64,000 nt of DNA from CAWAPD01 sp963783865 (GTDB taxonomy: Bacteria; Actinomycetota; Thermoleophilia; UBA2241): the NCBI GenBank assembly GCA_963783865.1, contig CAWAPD010000001.1, positions 992,001 to 1,056,000 on the forward strand. The letters run 5' to 3'. Positions 17,516 to 28,310 of this stretch are shown here, piece after piece. A model generated the notes under the pieces. The model had not been told where the DNA came from. It was given only the letters and a program-made list of their open reading frames with translations, and made no database searches. Positions within the stretch are counted from its first letter, which is position 1. Each line of letters begins with the position of its first letter. The position numbers and the translations under genes were made by a program.

Positions 17516-18223
17516 TCAGGCGGCCATCGAGCCAGCTTCGCTGTGCCTGTCCGGCATGCCCTCGTACTCGACGACCCGCCCCGGCTTGCCGCCGAAGGCG
17601 AAGCTCGCGTTCATGTGGTCGCGCTCGTCGAGCCCGACGCGCCGGAAGACGTCGGCCCACGAGTCGAACGACCCGTACTCCTGCACCAGGGGGCTGGTGA
17701 CGGGCTGGTCCTCCCACTCGGGATGGTCGTCCACCAGCTTCGCGTAAACGTGCTCCGAGTGGTCCTCGAGCTCGGCGTTGAGCAGGAAACCCCAGCGCAG
17801 GCCGACGCGCGACAACACCCACAGCATCGCCGCGTAGCCCGTGACCAGCAAATAGGGGACGGGCCGGGACATGTACCGCGGATCGGGGACGCCGTCCTCG
17901 CGGAGCTTCTCGTCGACGATGCGTAGGTGCCGGTACTCGTTGTCCTGCGCGTCGCGCGCCCAGTCCACGATCCGGCGGCCGCGGGCCACGAGCTCCTGGT
18001 CGGCGTAGCGCAGCGCCATGCTGGCCTGCAAGCGGTTCTCCCAGGCCCGGTACGGGAACGGCGCCAGCGCCTCGATCAGCCTCGCCTTGGCGAGCGTGTC
18101 CTCGGGGCCGGTGAGCGCGTCCATGGAGCGGAACATGATCCGTGCGAACGCGGAGTAAGGATAGGGCGGACGGGCTCTCGCGGCCTGCTGCTCCCTCTTG
18201 AGATCGACGGCCGGCTGTTCCAT
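17516..18223 (-). CDS. Alternative oxidase-like diiron protein
   Basis: A 235-residue protein resembling ubiquinol (alternative) oxidase, a membrane-associated diiron four-helix protein that passes electrons from quinol to O2 without pumping. Two ExxH pairs are seen, E96-H99 in DNEYRHL and E200-H203 in LDERDHM, and a Glu-rich helix NAELEDHSEHVY supplies another ligand. The usual first Glu seems to be replaced by Asp (D91 or D94). Hydrophobic stretches near 120-145 fit the hairpin that lies in the membrane. ATG 18223 is preferred because residues upstream look random. Confidence is limited by the divergent motifs. Confidence 0.68.
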   Translation of the reverse strand: MEQPAVDLKREQQAARARPPYPYSAFARIMFRSMDALTGPEDTLAKARLIEALAPFPYRAWENRLQASMALRYADQELVARGRRIVDWARDAQDNEYRHLRIVDEKLREDGVPDPRYMSRPVPYLLVTGYAAMLWVLSRVGLRWGFLLNAELEDHSEHVYAKLVDDHPEWEDQPVTSPLVQEYGSFDSWADVFRRVGLDERDHMNASFAFGGKPGRVVEYEGMPDRHSEAGSMAA

Positions 18224-18431
18224 CGGTGACCCCCCGCTGCGGTCGCGACCCGTCGCGACAGACCCCGGCCGCATGCGAAGCGCGTCGTGCCGGCGGCCCG
18301 CGCGCGACCCTTGCCGCCACAGTCTCCGCACGGCGCAGGCCGAAAACCGTTCATGAGGGTTCGAAACGGCGCACGTGCCGTGCGTCAGCCGCGGGCCGGA
18401 CCGGGACGGGTGGCGTCGGCGTGCTGTGCGC

Positions 18432-18881
18432 TCAGACGGTCCGCGCGACGTACGGCACGCGCGCGAAATATGGCGGGACGGCAATCGGCCCACGCCAGCC
18501 GTCCCGGAAACCGCGCGGGTGGATCCCCTCCACGCGTAGGGCTCCGGCTGCGGCACGAAGCTCGTGCGAGACATCGCGCTGCTCGTCGGTCCCCCACGGC
18601 TGCGGGAGCTCGTCTCCCGGCCAGACGCGGGCTCCGCGGTGGGCGACCACCTTGTCGCCCAGGGGAGCCGCCGAGTGCCAGGCCATCCGCAGATCGGCGC
18701 GCGACATGACGTCCACGCGGTCGAACGTCAGGCACCCGCGACCGCCGCCCGACCGCGTCACCCTGTAGACGGCGCCGCTCGCCGGTTCGCCGAACACCAC
18801 GGTGGTGATCGCCGAGACGCGGTCCTTGTCCCGCCAGTCGGGGTCGGGAAAGACCAGGATGACGATGTGCTTGCGCTTCAT
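18432..18881 (-). CDS. Hypothetical protein, unrecognised
   Basis: A 149-residue basic protein that I do not recognise. It opens MKRKHIVILVFPDPDWRDKDRV, continues with a beta-rich middle containing VVFGEPASGAVYRVTRSGGG and FDRVDVMSRADL, and shows neither a signal peptide nor membrane helices. The ribosome site is weak (AGAGCGAG about 5 nt before ATG 18881). The 208 nt downstream, before the oxidase-like gene, hold no evident gene. Confidence 0.5.
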   Translation of the reverse strand: MKRKHIVILVFPDPDWRDKDRVSAITTVVFGEPASGAVYRVTRSGGGRGCLTFDRVDVMSRADLRMAWHSAAPLGDKVVAHRGARVWPGDELPQPWGTDEQRDVSHELRAAAGALRVEGIHPRGFRDGWRGPIAVPPYFARVPYVARTV

Positions 18882-19022
18882 CCGCTCGCTCTTCGTGCTC
18901 GGGGGGTGACACTCTCCACCTTACGCCCGCCGTCTCACGACCGCGAGAACGCCGGGCGACGGCTCTCTGAGAAGCAACGTGAGAGAGGGGGCGGTTTCGC
19001 CGCCCGCGACCGCTGCTGGGGT

Positions 19023-19058
19023 GGGCGGCGTGCCGCCGGCGACGGCGGCACGCCGCCC
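19023..19058. terminator. Terminator-like hairpin after the two-helix membrane protein gene
   Basis: Arms 19023-19037 and 19044-19058 pair perfectly over 15 bp. It lies just past the stop of the minus-strand gene ending at 19070. Confidence 0.6.
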
Positions 19059-19069
19059 CAACGCGCGAG

Positions 19070-19384
19070 CTACGCGGCCTTGCGCCTCTGGGTCGGCTCG
19101 TCCGCCGCAGGCAGCTCCTCGACCGGCGCCATGGTCGCGCGACCTCCGCCGCGCGAGCCGAGCATGACACCGGCGACACCGGCACAGACGAGCACCGCTA
19201 GGAGCGCGGCAGCGCCCCACGCCGCCGCGGTCGGCGCGACAACGGTCGTCGAAGGATGCGGGTGTGACGGGTACCAGACCGTCTTCGCGGCGGCTGCCGA
19301 CGCGCCGAAGAGGAGCAGCCACGCAAGGGCGACACCGACGGCGGCGCCAGCGGCCTCCATCACCCTGGAGGGGTTCAGCCTCAT
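19070..19384 (-). CDS. Small two-helix membrane protein
   Basis: A 104-residue protein with a hydrophobic helix at about 10-30 and another at about 55-78, separated by a His/Pro-rich loop (WYPSHPHPSTTV) that would face outside, and a charged C-terminal tail. ATG 19384 has AGGAG 8 nt upstream. No family is recognised. It is transcribed away from glnS. Confidence 0.58.
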   Translation of the reverse strand: MRLNPSRVMEAAGAAVGVALAWLLLFGASAAAAKTVWYPSHPHPSTTVVAPTAAAWGAAALLAVLVCAGVAGVMLGSRGGGRATMAPVEELPAADEPTQRRKAA

Positions 19385-19506
19385 GGCCGATCTCCTGACA
19401 GTTGCATATCCCGCACGGCGTACGCACGCGTACGCCCGCGGGGTCGCGGCAGAGTATTCCCGTTGTCGATGACGCAAACCAGGGCCGTGAGGGGCTGCCC
19501 CTGTGC

Positions 19507-19520
19507 TATCCTCACGCCCC

Positions 19521-19521
<1 letters not shown>
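19507..19521 (+). promoter_or_regulatory. Leaderless -10 element of glnS
   Basis: TATCCT at 19507-19512 lies 8 nt before GTG 19521. There is no Shine-Dalgarno sequence in between, so the message probably begins at or next to the start codon. Confidence 0.55.
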
Positions 19522-21221
<1,700 letters not shown>

Positions 21222-21320
21222 CCGCAGTCGGGGACGCCGTCCCCCGCTGCTCCACACCTCGCGTCATATTGAGCGATGCGCCGCCGCGCGGTAAACTCGA
21301 TGGCTGCCCGAGGGCATCGC

Positions 21321-21396
21321 TGGCGAGTGGCCTAATTGGCAAGGCACCTGACTCTGGATCAGGGGATTGAAGGTTCGAGTCCTTCCTCGCCAGCCA
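21321..21396 (+). tRNA. tRNA-Gln(CUG), GlnRS type, next to glnS
   Basis: A complete cloverleaf: acceptor TGGCGAG pairs with CTCGCCA, anticodon stem CCTGA/TCAGG, loop CTCTGGA with anticodon CTG, T-arm GAAGG/CCTTC, discriminator G and encoded CCA. U1-A72 and G73 are GlnRS identity features, and the D-arm (GCC...AAGGC) resembles E. coli tRNA-Gln. Confidence 0.95.
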
Positions 21397-21530
21397 TCTT
21401 CTTCTCTCCCTTCCGCCGCCCGGCACCGTGGACGAACCTTGCTGCCGCGCGACTCCCTCCGGCAAGGTCAACGCCTTCTTCCTGCACAGAGCGGGTACAG
21501 CAGCCGCAGGCGACGTGACCGGGAGGGACG

Positions 21531-23234
21531 ATGAGCGAGCTGCCGGTGATCATGGGGGTCGACGACGACCTGGCCAGCCTGGCCGTGCTCGATCGCGAGC
21601 TCCGGGGCCGGTACGCTCGTGACTACCTGATCGTCACGAAACAGTCGCCCGAGGCGGCGTTGGCCGAGCTCGGGCGGCGGCACGACGCGGGGGAGCGGAT
21701 CGCCCTCGTGCTGGCCGACCTGCACATGCCCGGGATGGACGGGGCGGAGCTGCTGGGACGAGCGCGGTTCATCGACCCGCTCGCCAAGCGCGTGATGCTG
21801 ATCCCCTGGGCCGATCCCGAGTCACCTGAGACGATCTACCACAGCTGTGCGTATGGCCTGATCGAGTACTTCACTACCAAGCCCTGGCACACGGGTGTCG
21901 ACGAACGCTTCCATCGTGAGGTCTCGGAGCAGCTCTACCAGTGGTCGCGCGTCAACCAGCCGGTCTTCGAGGCGGTCAAGCTCGTGGACCGGCAGTGGTC
22001 GCGTCGTGCTCACGAGCTGCGCGACATCCTCACCCGCAACAACGTGCCGTTCGGGTTCTACACGCTCGAGTCGGTCGAGGGTCAGTCCCTGCTGGCCGAG
22101 AACGGCCTCGACGGCTCGGCGAGGCTGCCGGTCGCTGTCGTCTTCGGCGGCAAGGTGCTGCAGGAGCCGACCAACACCGAGCTGGCCACGGCGATCGGCG
22201 TGAAGAGCCGTCCCGAAGAAGGGGGGAGCGACATCGTCGTCATCGGTGCGGGGCCGGCGGGACTGGGCGTGGCCGTGTATGCCTCGTCGGAGGGCCTTTC
22301 GACCACCATCCTCGAGCGCGAGGCGGTCGGCGGCCAGGCCGGGCAGAGCAGCATGATCCAGAACTACCTGGGTTTCCCGAAGGGGATCAGCGGCGACGAG
22401 CTCGCGGCACGGGCCTACGAGCAGGCCTGGCAGTTCGGGGCGCGCTTCCTCTTCACCAACGAGGCGGTCGACATCCGCCTCGAAGGCGACGGGCACACCG
22501 TGGTCCTCGCCGACGGCAGCGAGCTCGAAGCGAAGGTCGTGGTCATCGCCAGCGGCATCACCTACCGCCGCCTGGAGGCGCCCCGCCTCGAGGAGCTCAC
22601 GGGCGCCGGCGTCTACTACGGCGCGGTCAGCACCGAGGCCCGCACGCTCGAGGGCGGGGACGTCTTCATCGTGGGCAGCGGCAACTCGGCCGGCCAGGCC
22701 GCTCTTCACCTGTCCAAGTACGCGCATCACGTGACGCTCGTGGTGCGCCGCGCGGCCCTCGAGGACAGCATGTCGCATTACCTGACCACGCTGCTGAAGG
22801 GAGCCCCCAACGTCTCGTTGCTGCCCCATACCAAGGTGGTGGACGGCGACGGCGAGGGACGCCTGGAGCGGCTGACGGTCGAGGATCTGCGCAGCGGCGA
22901 GCAGCGCACCGTGGAGGCACAGGGACTGTTCGTGATGATCGGCGCGCAGCCGCATACGGCGTGGCTGCCCGGGGACATCCTGCGCGACGCCGACGGCTTT
23001 CTCCTGACCGGGTTCGACCTGCTGGTCGCGGGCGGTGAGGACGAGGGCGGCCGGCCGGCGTTCGCCGGCCGGCCGCCTTACCCGCTCGAGACCAGCATGC
23101 CCGGGGTCTTCGCCGTCGGCGACGTCCGGCACGGGTCCGTCAAGCGCGTGGCCTCGGCCGTGGGCGAAGGCGCAGTGGCGGTGCGTTCGTGCCACCAGTA
23201 CCTGGCGGACCTGCGGCTGCGTCAGGCGGCGTAG
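21531..23234 (+). CDS. Receiver-thioredoxin fold-thioredoxin reductase-like fusion flavoprotein
   Basis: A 567-residue three-part protein. Residues 1-125 form a response-regulator receiver with acidic pocket D11-D13, phospho-acceptor D63 in VLADLHMPGMDG and Lys near 115 in FTTKPW. Residues about 130-225 look like a glutaredoxin/thioredoxin fold without a CxxC. From about 230 a thioredoxin-reductase-type FAD/NADPH module follows (GAGPAGLGVAVYASSEG, GGQAGQSSMIQNYLGFP, IVGSGNSAGQAALHLS, VFAVGDVRHGS). The position that holds CATC in thioredoxin reductase reads YGAV, so it cannot do thiol exchange in the usual way. A phosphorylation-gated flavin switch is possible. ATG 21531 follows GGGAGGGACG. 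Confidence 0.88.
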   Translation: MSELPVIMGVDDDLASLAVLDRELRGRYARDYLIVTKQSPEAALAELGRRHDAGERIALVLADLHMPGMDGAELLGRARFIDPLAKRVMLIPWADPESPETIYHSCAYGLIEYFTTKPWHTGVDERFHREVSEQLYQWSRVNQPVFEAVKLVDRQWSRRAHELRDILTRNNVPFGFYTLESVEGQSLLAENGLDGSARLPVAVVFGGKVLQEPTNTELATAIGVKSRPEEGGSDIVVIGAGPAGLGVAVYASSEGLSTTILEREAVGGQAGQSSMIQNYLGFPKGISGDELAARAYEQAWQFGARFLFTNEAVDIRLEGDGHTVVLADGSELEAKVVVIASGITYRRLEAPRLEELTGAGVYYGAVSTEARTLEGGDVFIVGSGNSAGQAALHLSKYAHHVTLVVRRAALEDSMSHYLTTLLKGAPNVSLLPHTKVVDGDGEGRLERLTVEDLRSGEQRTVEAQGLFVMIGAQPHTAWLPGDILRDADGFLLTGFDLLVAGGEDEGGRPAFAGRPPYPLETSMPGVFAVGDVRHGSVKRVASAVGEGAVAVRSCHQYLADLRLRQAA

Positions 23235-23317
23235 AGTCGTCGCACAAGGCACGACCGATCGGTCGACCAGCCGCGGGCGCGCGGGTGCGGGCGGCCCTTG
23301 AAGCATGGAGGTGGCGG

Positions 23318-23968
23318 ATGGATCGGCGACCATACGAGACGGCCCGGATCGACGAGCTCGAGCGGCCCGACGGTTGGTCGCCCGTCCGGCGCAAGCTGGG
23401 CGTGCGGTCGTTCGGCGTCAATGCGTGGAGGGCGCACGAGGTCGGCGGTGAGGTGATCAGCCCCCACGAGGAGCAAGACTCCGGGCACGAGGAGCTGTAC
23501 CTCGTGACCGCCGGCCGGGCGACGTTCACGCTCGACGGCGACCAGATCGACGCGCCCGCCGGCACCTTCGTGTTCGTCCCTGATCCCGAGACGAACAGAG
23601 GCGCGGTCGCCGCCGAGCCGGACACCCTGGTCGTGAGCATGGGAGCCAGGCCGGGCGAAGTCTTCCACCCCTTGGCGTGGGAGACGAACCGCGACGTGAT
23701 TCCGCTTCTCGACCAGGGGCGGAACGCCGAGGCCAAGCGGGTCCTCCTGGCCGCTCTCGACGAGTACGAGGAGAAGGCCGTTCTCTACTACAACCTCGCG
23801 TGTGCCGACGCGCAGCTCGGCGAGACCGACGAGGCGTTCGCTTATCTGCGACGCGCGCTTGCGGAGCGGCCGCCGCTGGCTGATCTGGCCTCCCACGACA
23901 GCGATCTCGATCCCGTCAGGGACGATCCGCGTTTTGGGGACGCCGTCACCCGAGCCCGGGAGAGCTGA
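23318..23968 (+). CDS. Cupin domain protein with C-terminal TPR-like helices
   Basis: A 216-residue protein. Residues about 40-115 form a cupin barrel (ISPHEEQDSGHEELYLVTAGRATFTLDGD, then DAPAGTFVFVPD) with His and Glu residues suited to one metal ion. Residues about 140-210 form TPR-like helices (AVLYYNLACADAQLGETDEAFAYLRRAL). GGAGGTGG precedes ATG 23318. This architecture is widespread in actinobacteria without an assigned reaction; it may sense a small molecule. Confidence 0.8.
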   Translation: MDRRPYETARIDELERPDGWSPVRRKLGVRSFGVNAWRAHEVGGEVISPHEEQDSGHEELYLVTAGRATFTLDGDQIDAPAGTFVFVPDPETNRGAVAAEPDTLVVSMGARPGEVFHPLAWETNRDVIPLLDQGRNAEAKRVLLAALDEYEEKAVLYYNLACADAQLGETDEAFAYLRRALAERPPLADLASHDSDLDPVRDDPRFGDAVTRARES

Positions 23969-24011
23969 GCGGCAAAGAGAAAGCGGCGGCCCGCGCGCGG
24001 CGGTACCCCGG

Positions 24012-24950
24012 TCAGCGCGGGGAGCCGATCTTCCGCTCCCACAGGTCCCACCCCCAGACCACGCGCATGCCCGCACGCTCGTAGACGGCCGTCGCGCCGG
24101 TGGGGTTCCGGGCATCGACGCTCACCGTCGCCAGGCGAAGTCCCAGGCCCGCGAACGTGGCGAACGACCGGCGCAGGAGCGTTCCTGCGATCCCGCGCCC
24201 CCGGTGCGACCGCAGCACGCCGAGGTAGTCGACCCAGCCGCGGCCGTTCGCGACGCTCGCGGTCAGCACGCCGACGGGGAGCCCTTCGTCCTTGGCGAGC
24301 AGCCAGAGCGACGGGTCGTAGCCCGGGCTGCCCGTCTCCTCTTCGACCCAGCGCTCGTAGGGCGCGGGGTGGTGGCTGAGGTCGTCGGCGAAGGCCTCGA
24401 CCAGCAGGGCGTGGATGGCCGGGAGATCCTCGTCGGGCTCGATCACGCCGATCTCGATGCCGTCGGGCGGAGCACCGGGCTCGAACGGCGCGGCGAGATC
24501 GATCTGCATGTGCCAGAAATGATGGACCGGTCGCAGGCCGCGGGCGCGGAGCAGGTCGGCGGCGGCGCGATCGCCGGCGGTGGCTGCATGGCGGAGACGG
24601 ACTGACGGCTGCCCTTCGAGCAGGGTCGCGGCGCGCTCCTCGATCCGGTCCAGGAGGAACGACCCGATCCCGTTGCCCCGGTGCGCAGGGTGGACGATGC
24701 CCCAGGACTCGACGAGGTCCGCCTCCTGCCGCCGCGCCTGCGCGTAGCCGACGACCGCCCCGTCTTGGCCGGCGACGAGCCACGCATCGCGGGCGAGCTC
24801 GAAGCCCGGTCGACCCCACTCGCCGCGCACGAAGGTCGCGTCCAGCGTCTGCGGCGCGTCCTTCGGGTAGTCGGCCAGGAGCAAGCCGGCCACCGCGTCG
24901 AGGTCGCCCGAGTCCGGCGCTTTGAACGTGTATCCAGGGGGGAGACCCAT
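24012..24950 (-). CDS. Tandem GNAT acetyltransferase, MshD-like layout
   Basis: A 312-residue protein with two GNAT domains. The first (residues about 8-150) contains VHPAHRGNGIGSFLLDRI, and the second (about 165-310) contains VLRSHRGRGIAGTLLRRSF and a typical ending (ARNPTGATAVYERAGM). Both acetyl-CoA loops look intact. Double-GNAT proteins include mycothiol synthase, but the sequence is not close enough to claim that. ATG 24950 overlaps a purine-rich GGGGGG site. Confidence 0.82.
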   Translation of the reverse strand: MGLPPGYTFKAPDSGDLDAVAGLLLADYPKDAPQTLDATFVRGEWGRPGFELARDAWLVAGQDGAVVGYAQARRQEADLVESWGIVHPAHRGNGIGSFLLDRIEERAATLLEGQPSVRLRHAATAGDRAAADLLRARGLRPVHHFWHMQIDLAAPFEPGAPPDGIEIGVIEPDEDLPAIHALLVEAFADDLSHHPAPYERWVEEETGSPGYDPSLWLLAKDEGLPVGVLTASVANGRGWVDYLGVLRSHRGRGIAGTLLRRSFATFAGLGLRLATVSVDARNPTGATAVYERAGMRVVWGWDLWERKIGSPR

Positions 24951-25028
24951 GCCGAGAGCCTACATTCCCCGCGGCGCTCCCGGCCTCGTCGATGCGCCGT
25001 TTGGCGAGGATCTGCGACCTCCAAGCGC

Positions 25029-26144
25029 TTACCCCTCGCGCGCCGCCACGGAGTCGCGTTCCACCAGCGCGGCGTCGAGGAGCAGCACCTGCGGCGGTGA
25101 GTCGTCGCCGCTGAGGCGCGCTATCAGCCGCCTGGCGGCGGTCGCCCCGATGTCGTAGGCCGGCTGGGTGAGCACCGTCAGCGTGGGGCGCACGATCGTG
25201 GTCCACTCAGAGTCGTCGAATCCGAGGAGGGACACGTCCTCAGGGAAGAGCAGCCCGCTCTGCTGGACCGCCTCGTAGGCGCCGAGCGTCATCACGTAGT
25301 CGGTGGCGAACACCGCCGTGGGACGCGGCGAGAGCTGTAGCGCGCGGGCGGTCTCGAGGGCGGCGCCCTCGCGCGAGAACTCGGCGATGCGGATCAGCTC
25401 GCGGTCCCAGGGGATGCCGGCAGCGCGCAGGGCGGCCAGGTACCCGAGGCTGCGGGACCGCGACGTGGACGTGGGATACGGGTCCAATGCCATCGCCTCG
25501 AGAGCCGCGATGGGATCGCCGGGGTCGACCTCGGTGGTGATCAGGGCGATCCGTCGGTGGCCGTGGCGCAGGAGGTACTCGACGCCTGAGCGCGCCGTGC
25601 GAACGTTGTCGATGAGCACGGCGTCGGCGGCCACTCCGCGCACGATACGGTCCAGGAAGACGAGGGGCCGGCCTCTCTCGGCCAGGTCCATGACATGCTC
25701 TCCCGGCTCATCCTCGACCGGCGACAGCACCATGCCGTCGATGCGCTTCTCGTCGAACAGGCGGACGGCGGCGCGCTCGAGTTCGACGTCATCATCCGTG
25801 TTGGCCACGATGACCTCGAAGTCGAGCCCCCGTGCGACGTCGATGATGCCGCGCAGGGCGCGCGCGAAGAAGGGCTCGGTGACGTCGGCGCCGACGAATC
25901 CGATCGTCTGAGTGCGACCGGTGACCATGCTGCGGGCAAGGACGTTGCGGCGGTATCCGAGGCGCCGGGCAGCGTCCGCCACGCGCTTGCGCGCCGGAGC
26001 GCTGACCGATCCGTAGTCGCCCAGTGCGCGCGCGGCCGTCGACGTCGACACGCCCGCGGCGTTCGCCACGTCGGCGATCGTGGGTGTCGGGTGTTGCTCC
26101 TGGCCGGTGGGCGACCGTCCCTTGGTCTCCATCGCCTCGAGCAT
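25029..26144 (-). CDS. LacI-family transcriptional regulator of the frl-like locus
   Basis: A 371-residue repressor. The N-terminal helix-turn-helix (TIADVANAAGVSTSTAARAL) and hinge (RRLGYRRNVLARSMVTGRT) precede a periplasmic-binding-protein-like effector domain ending near LLLDAALVERDSVAAREG. ATG 26144 is chosen because AGGA lies 9 nt upstream, while the inner ATG 26132 has poor spacing. It is divergent from the kinase-deglycase genes and probably represses them until an Amadori compound or its phosphate appears. Confidence 0.9.
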   Translation of the reverse strand: MLEAMETKGRSPTGQEQHPTPTIADVANAAGVSTSTAARALGDYGSVSAPARKRVADAARRLGYRRNVLARSMVTGRTQTIGFVGADVTEPFFARALRGIIDVARGLDFEVIVANTDDDVELERAAVRLFDEKRIDGMVLSPVEDEPGEHVMDLAERGRPLVFLDRIVRGVAADAVLIDNVRTARSGVEYLLRHGHRRIALITTEVDPGDPIAALEAMALDPYPTSTSRSRSLGYLAALRAAGIPWDRELIRIAEFSREGAALETARALQLSPRPTAVFATDYVMTLGAYEAVQQSGLLFPEDVSLLGFDDSEWTTIVRPTLTVLTQPAYDIGATAARRLIARLSGDDSPPQVLLLDAALVERDSVAAREG

Positions 26145-26262
26145 ACCAGAACGTCCTTTCGCTCCGATCCGACCGTTCGACCGAGATTGTCTTGATATCG
26201 CTCTCACCGGAATGTGCACGAGTGAGTTGGCAATTTCAAGCTAACCACTCCGATCTTCATGG

Positions 26263-26305
26263 TTGACACCCTATCATGAGTCGGCTAAGTTGTGACAACG
26301 CTACC
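26263..26305 (+). promoter_or_regulatory. Sigma-70 promoter with overlapping LacI-type operator
   Basis: TTGACA (26263-26268), a 17-nt spacer and TAAGTT (26286-26291) form the best promoter in the window. TTGTGACAA (26290-26298), followed by CGCTACC, covers the expected start point and resembles LacI/GalR-family operators with a central CG. The region is distinctly AT-richer than its surroundings. It would drive the frlD-frlB-SBP operon. Confidence 0.7.
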
Positions 26306-26361
26306 AATCGCCGGCGACCACGGAACCTGGTCGCCCGCGCCGTCGGGAGGTCGTCACCCTG

Positions 26362-27234
26362 ATGGACAGCGCCTCGCTCGGAGCCTCGACGCGCATCGCC
26401 TGCGTGGGGGACAACTGCATCGACCACTACCTGCCGCCCATCGGACATCGCTTCGCGGCGGGCAACGCGGTCAACGTCGCCGTCTGGTTGCGGCGCGGCG
26501 GGTCCGCCGTCGACTACTTCGGGGCGGTCGGGGATGACGACGACGGCTGCCTCATCCTGTCGGCGCTGGCGGCAGAGGGCGTCGGCATCGACAACGTCGC
26601 CGTGCTCTCCGTCTCCACCTCTCTGACCGAGATCGTCGTGTCACCGCACGGCGAGCGCGAGTTCGTCCGCGTCGTCGAAGGGGCGGCTGAAGAGTACGAA
26701 CCCGGCCACGAGGCCGTCGCGGCACTTTCGGCCTACCGGCTCGTGCACGGCGTCAACATCTGTGACCACACGATCCTCACGGACCCGCTGCTTGCTGCCG
26801 GCGTACCTGTCACCTACGACTTCGACACCTGCGCCGAGCTGGCGGCCGTCGATGGGTTGACGATTGCGTTCTTCTCCCCGGAGGTCGGGATGACGCCCGC
26901 CGACATCGACGATCTCGTGGCCGACGCCGTACGCCAGGGGGCACAGGCGGCCATCGCCATGTGCGGTCCCAGTGGCAGCATAGGATGTGATGCGCGCGGC
27001 CTCGTGCGGGTGCCCGCCACGCCGGTCGCAGCCATCGACACGTGCGGGGCAGGCGACAGCTACATCGCGGCTGTCATCGGCAGCCACCTCGCCGGCGGCG
27101 ATCTGGATGGCTGCATGCGCGCAGGGGCCGCCCTTGCGGCCGCGGTCTGTGGTCGCCTCGGTTCTCTGCCCCCCGGCGTGGTCCCGTCGACGGGTTCGCC
27201 GGCATCGATCGCGAGCGCTCGGGAGGGCACATGA
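26362..27234 (+). CDS. FrlD-like fructoselysine 6-kinase (PfkB family)
   Basis: A 290-residue sugar kinase of the ribokinase fold. The N-terminus, VGDNCIDHYLPP then AAGNAVNVAVWLRRGG, matches FrlD closely, and the catalytic DTCGAGDSYIAAVIG near residue 223 is intact. It would phosphorylate fructoselysine or a related Amadori product at C6. ATG 26362 follows the promoter directly with a GGGAGG nearby. The stop overlaps the deglycase start (ATGA), indicating translational coupling. Confidence 0.85.
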   Translation: MDSASLGASTRIACVGDNCIDHYLPPIGHRFAAGNAVNVAVWLRRGGSAVDYFGAVGDDDDGCLILSALAAEGVGIDNVAVLSVSTSLTEIVVSPHGEREFVRVVEGAAEEYEPGHEAVAALSAYRLVHGVNICDHTILTDPLLAAGVPVTYDFDTCAELAAVDGLTIAFFSPEVGMTPADIDDLVADAVRQGAQAAIAMCGPSGSIGCDARGLVRVPATPVAAIDTCGAGDSYIAAVIGSHLAGGDLDGCMRAGAALAAAVCGRLGSLPPGVVPSTGSPASIASAREGT

Positions 27235-28310
27235 GCAGCCTTGGTCCGTCCATCGATCGTGAACTGCGCGGCGAAGACCGTTACTTCGCTGCTGAGGGGG
27301 CGGCGGCCGAACTGAGTGCGTTCTTGTCGGCCGCCGACGAAAGCTGTGCGGCGATCGCCGACGATCTGGGCCGCGGTATCGCCAATGTGTACCTCGTCGG
27401 CGCCGGCGGCTCGATGGCCAATCTGCAGCCGGTCAAGCTCATCTTCGACCGCCTGCTCACTCTTCCGGCCGAGGTCTATTCCGGGTACGACTTGGTGGGA
27501 CGCGAGCCGGCGCAACTGGGCAGGCGTTCGCTGGTGTTCCTCGCTTCCAACTCCGGCGAGGTCGAAGATACGCTCGCGGCACTTCACTTCGCCCGCGCTC
27601 GCGGGGCCCGCACCGTCGCGATCGTCTCCCGTGCCGACTCGACGTTGGCTCGCGAGGCCGACGCGGTGGTCGTGTTCCATGACTGGGACGAGCCCGTCCT
27701 GCTGGCGCCCCTGCTGGTGGGCCTGCGACTGGCCGAACAGGGCCGGGGTGACGCCGGCCTGGCGACGGAGCTGCGCAAGGGGCTCGTCGCGGCACCTTCG
27801 GCGGTCGCCCGCGCCGTCGAGCTCGAGGTGGCGCGCGCGGAAGAGCGCGCCATGGAGTTCCTGGCGGCGACGCATCTGTACGTGCTCGGCGCCGGCGTCC
27901 TCGCCGGCCTTGGCTACAAGCTTGCCTACAACATCGTCATGGAGAACATCCGCATCGGCTCGTCGTTCATCGACGCCAGCGAGTTCCGCCACGGGCCCTG
28001 CGAGGCCCTCGAATGTATGCGGTCCGACATGCTGGTCCTGGTCGGCAGCGACTGGTCGCGTGCCCAGACCCTGCGCACCCTCGACGCATGCCGGCGCGCC
28101 GGCGCCCGGCTGCTCGTCTACGACGCCGCGGACTACGAGGGGCTGCATCCGCTCCTCGCGCCGTTGGCGCTCTACCCTGCCGTGCAGCCCTTCGTGATCT
28201 TCTCGGCCGCGTTGCGCGGCATCACCGATCTCGCGCCGCGCTGCTTCATGGGCGGGCGCGGCCTGTACTGGTTCGAGGCAGGGGCAACCCAGAAGGGGGA
28301 ATCGTCGTGA
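27231..28310 (+). CDS. FrlB-like fructoselysine 6-phosphate deglycase (SIS domain)
   Basis: A 359-residue protein with two sugar-isomerase (SIS) domains: VYLVGAGGSMANLQ and LVFLASNSGEVEDTLAAL in the first, LYVLGAGVLAGLGYKLAYN in the second. FIDASEFRHGP is the GlmS/FrlB active-site loop. It lacks the glutaminase half of GlmS. With the kinase upstream it would split the phosphorylated Amadori product into glucose 6-phosphate and the free amino acid or amine. ATG 27231 overlaps the kinase stop, and its own stop overlaps the SBP start. Confidence 0.85.
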   Translation: MSSLGPSIDRELRGEDRYFAAEGAAAELSAFLSAADESCAAIADDLGRGIANVYLVGAGGSMANLQPVKLIFDRLLTLPAEVYSGYDLVGREPAQLGRRSLVFLASNSGEVEDTLAALHFARARGARTVAIVSRADSTLAREADAVVVFHDWDEPVLLAPLLVGLRLAEQGRGDAGLATELRKGLVAAPSAVARAVELEVARAEERAMEFLAATHLYVLGAGVLAGLGYKLAYNIVMENIRIGSSFIDASEFRHGPCEALECMRSDMLVLVGSDWSRAQTLRTLDACRRAGARLLVYDAADYEGLHPLLAPLALYPAVQPFVIFSAALRGITDLAPRCFMGGRGLYWFEAGATQKGESS

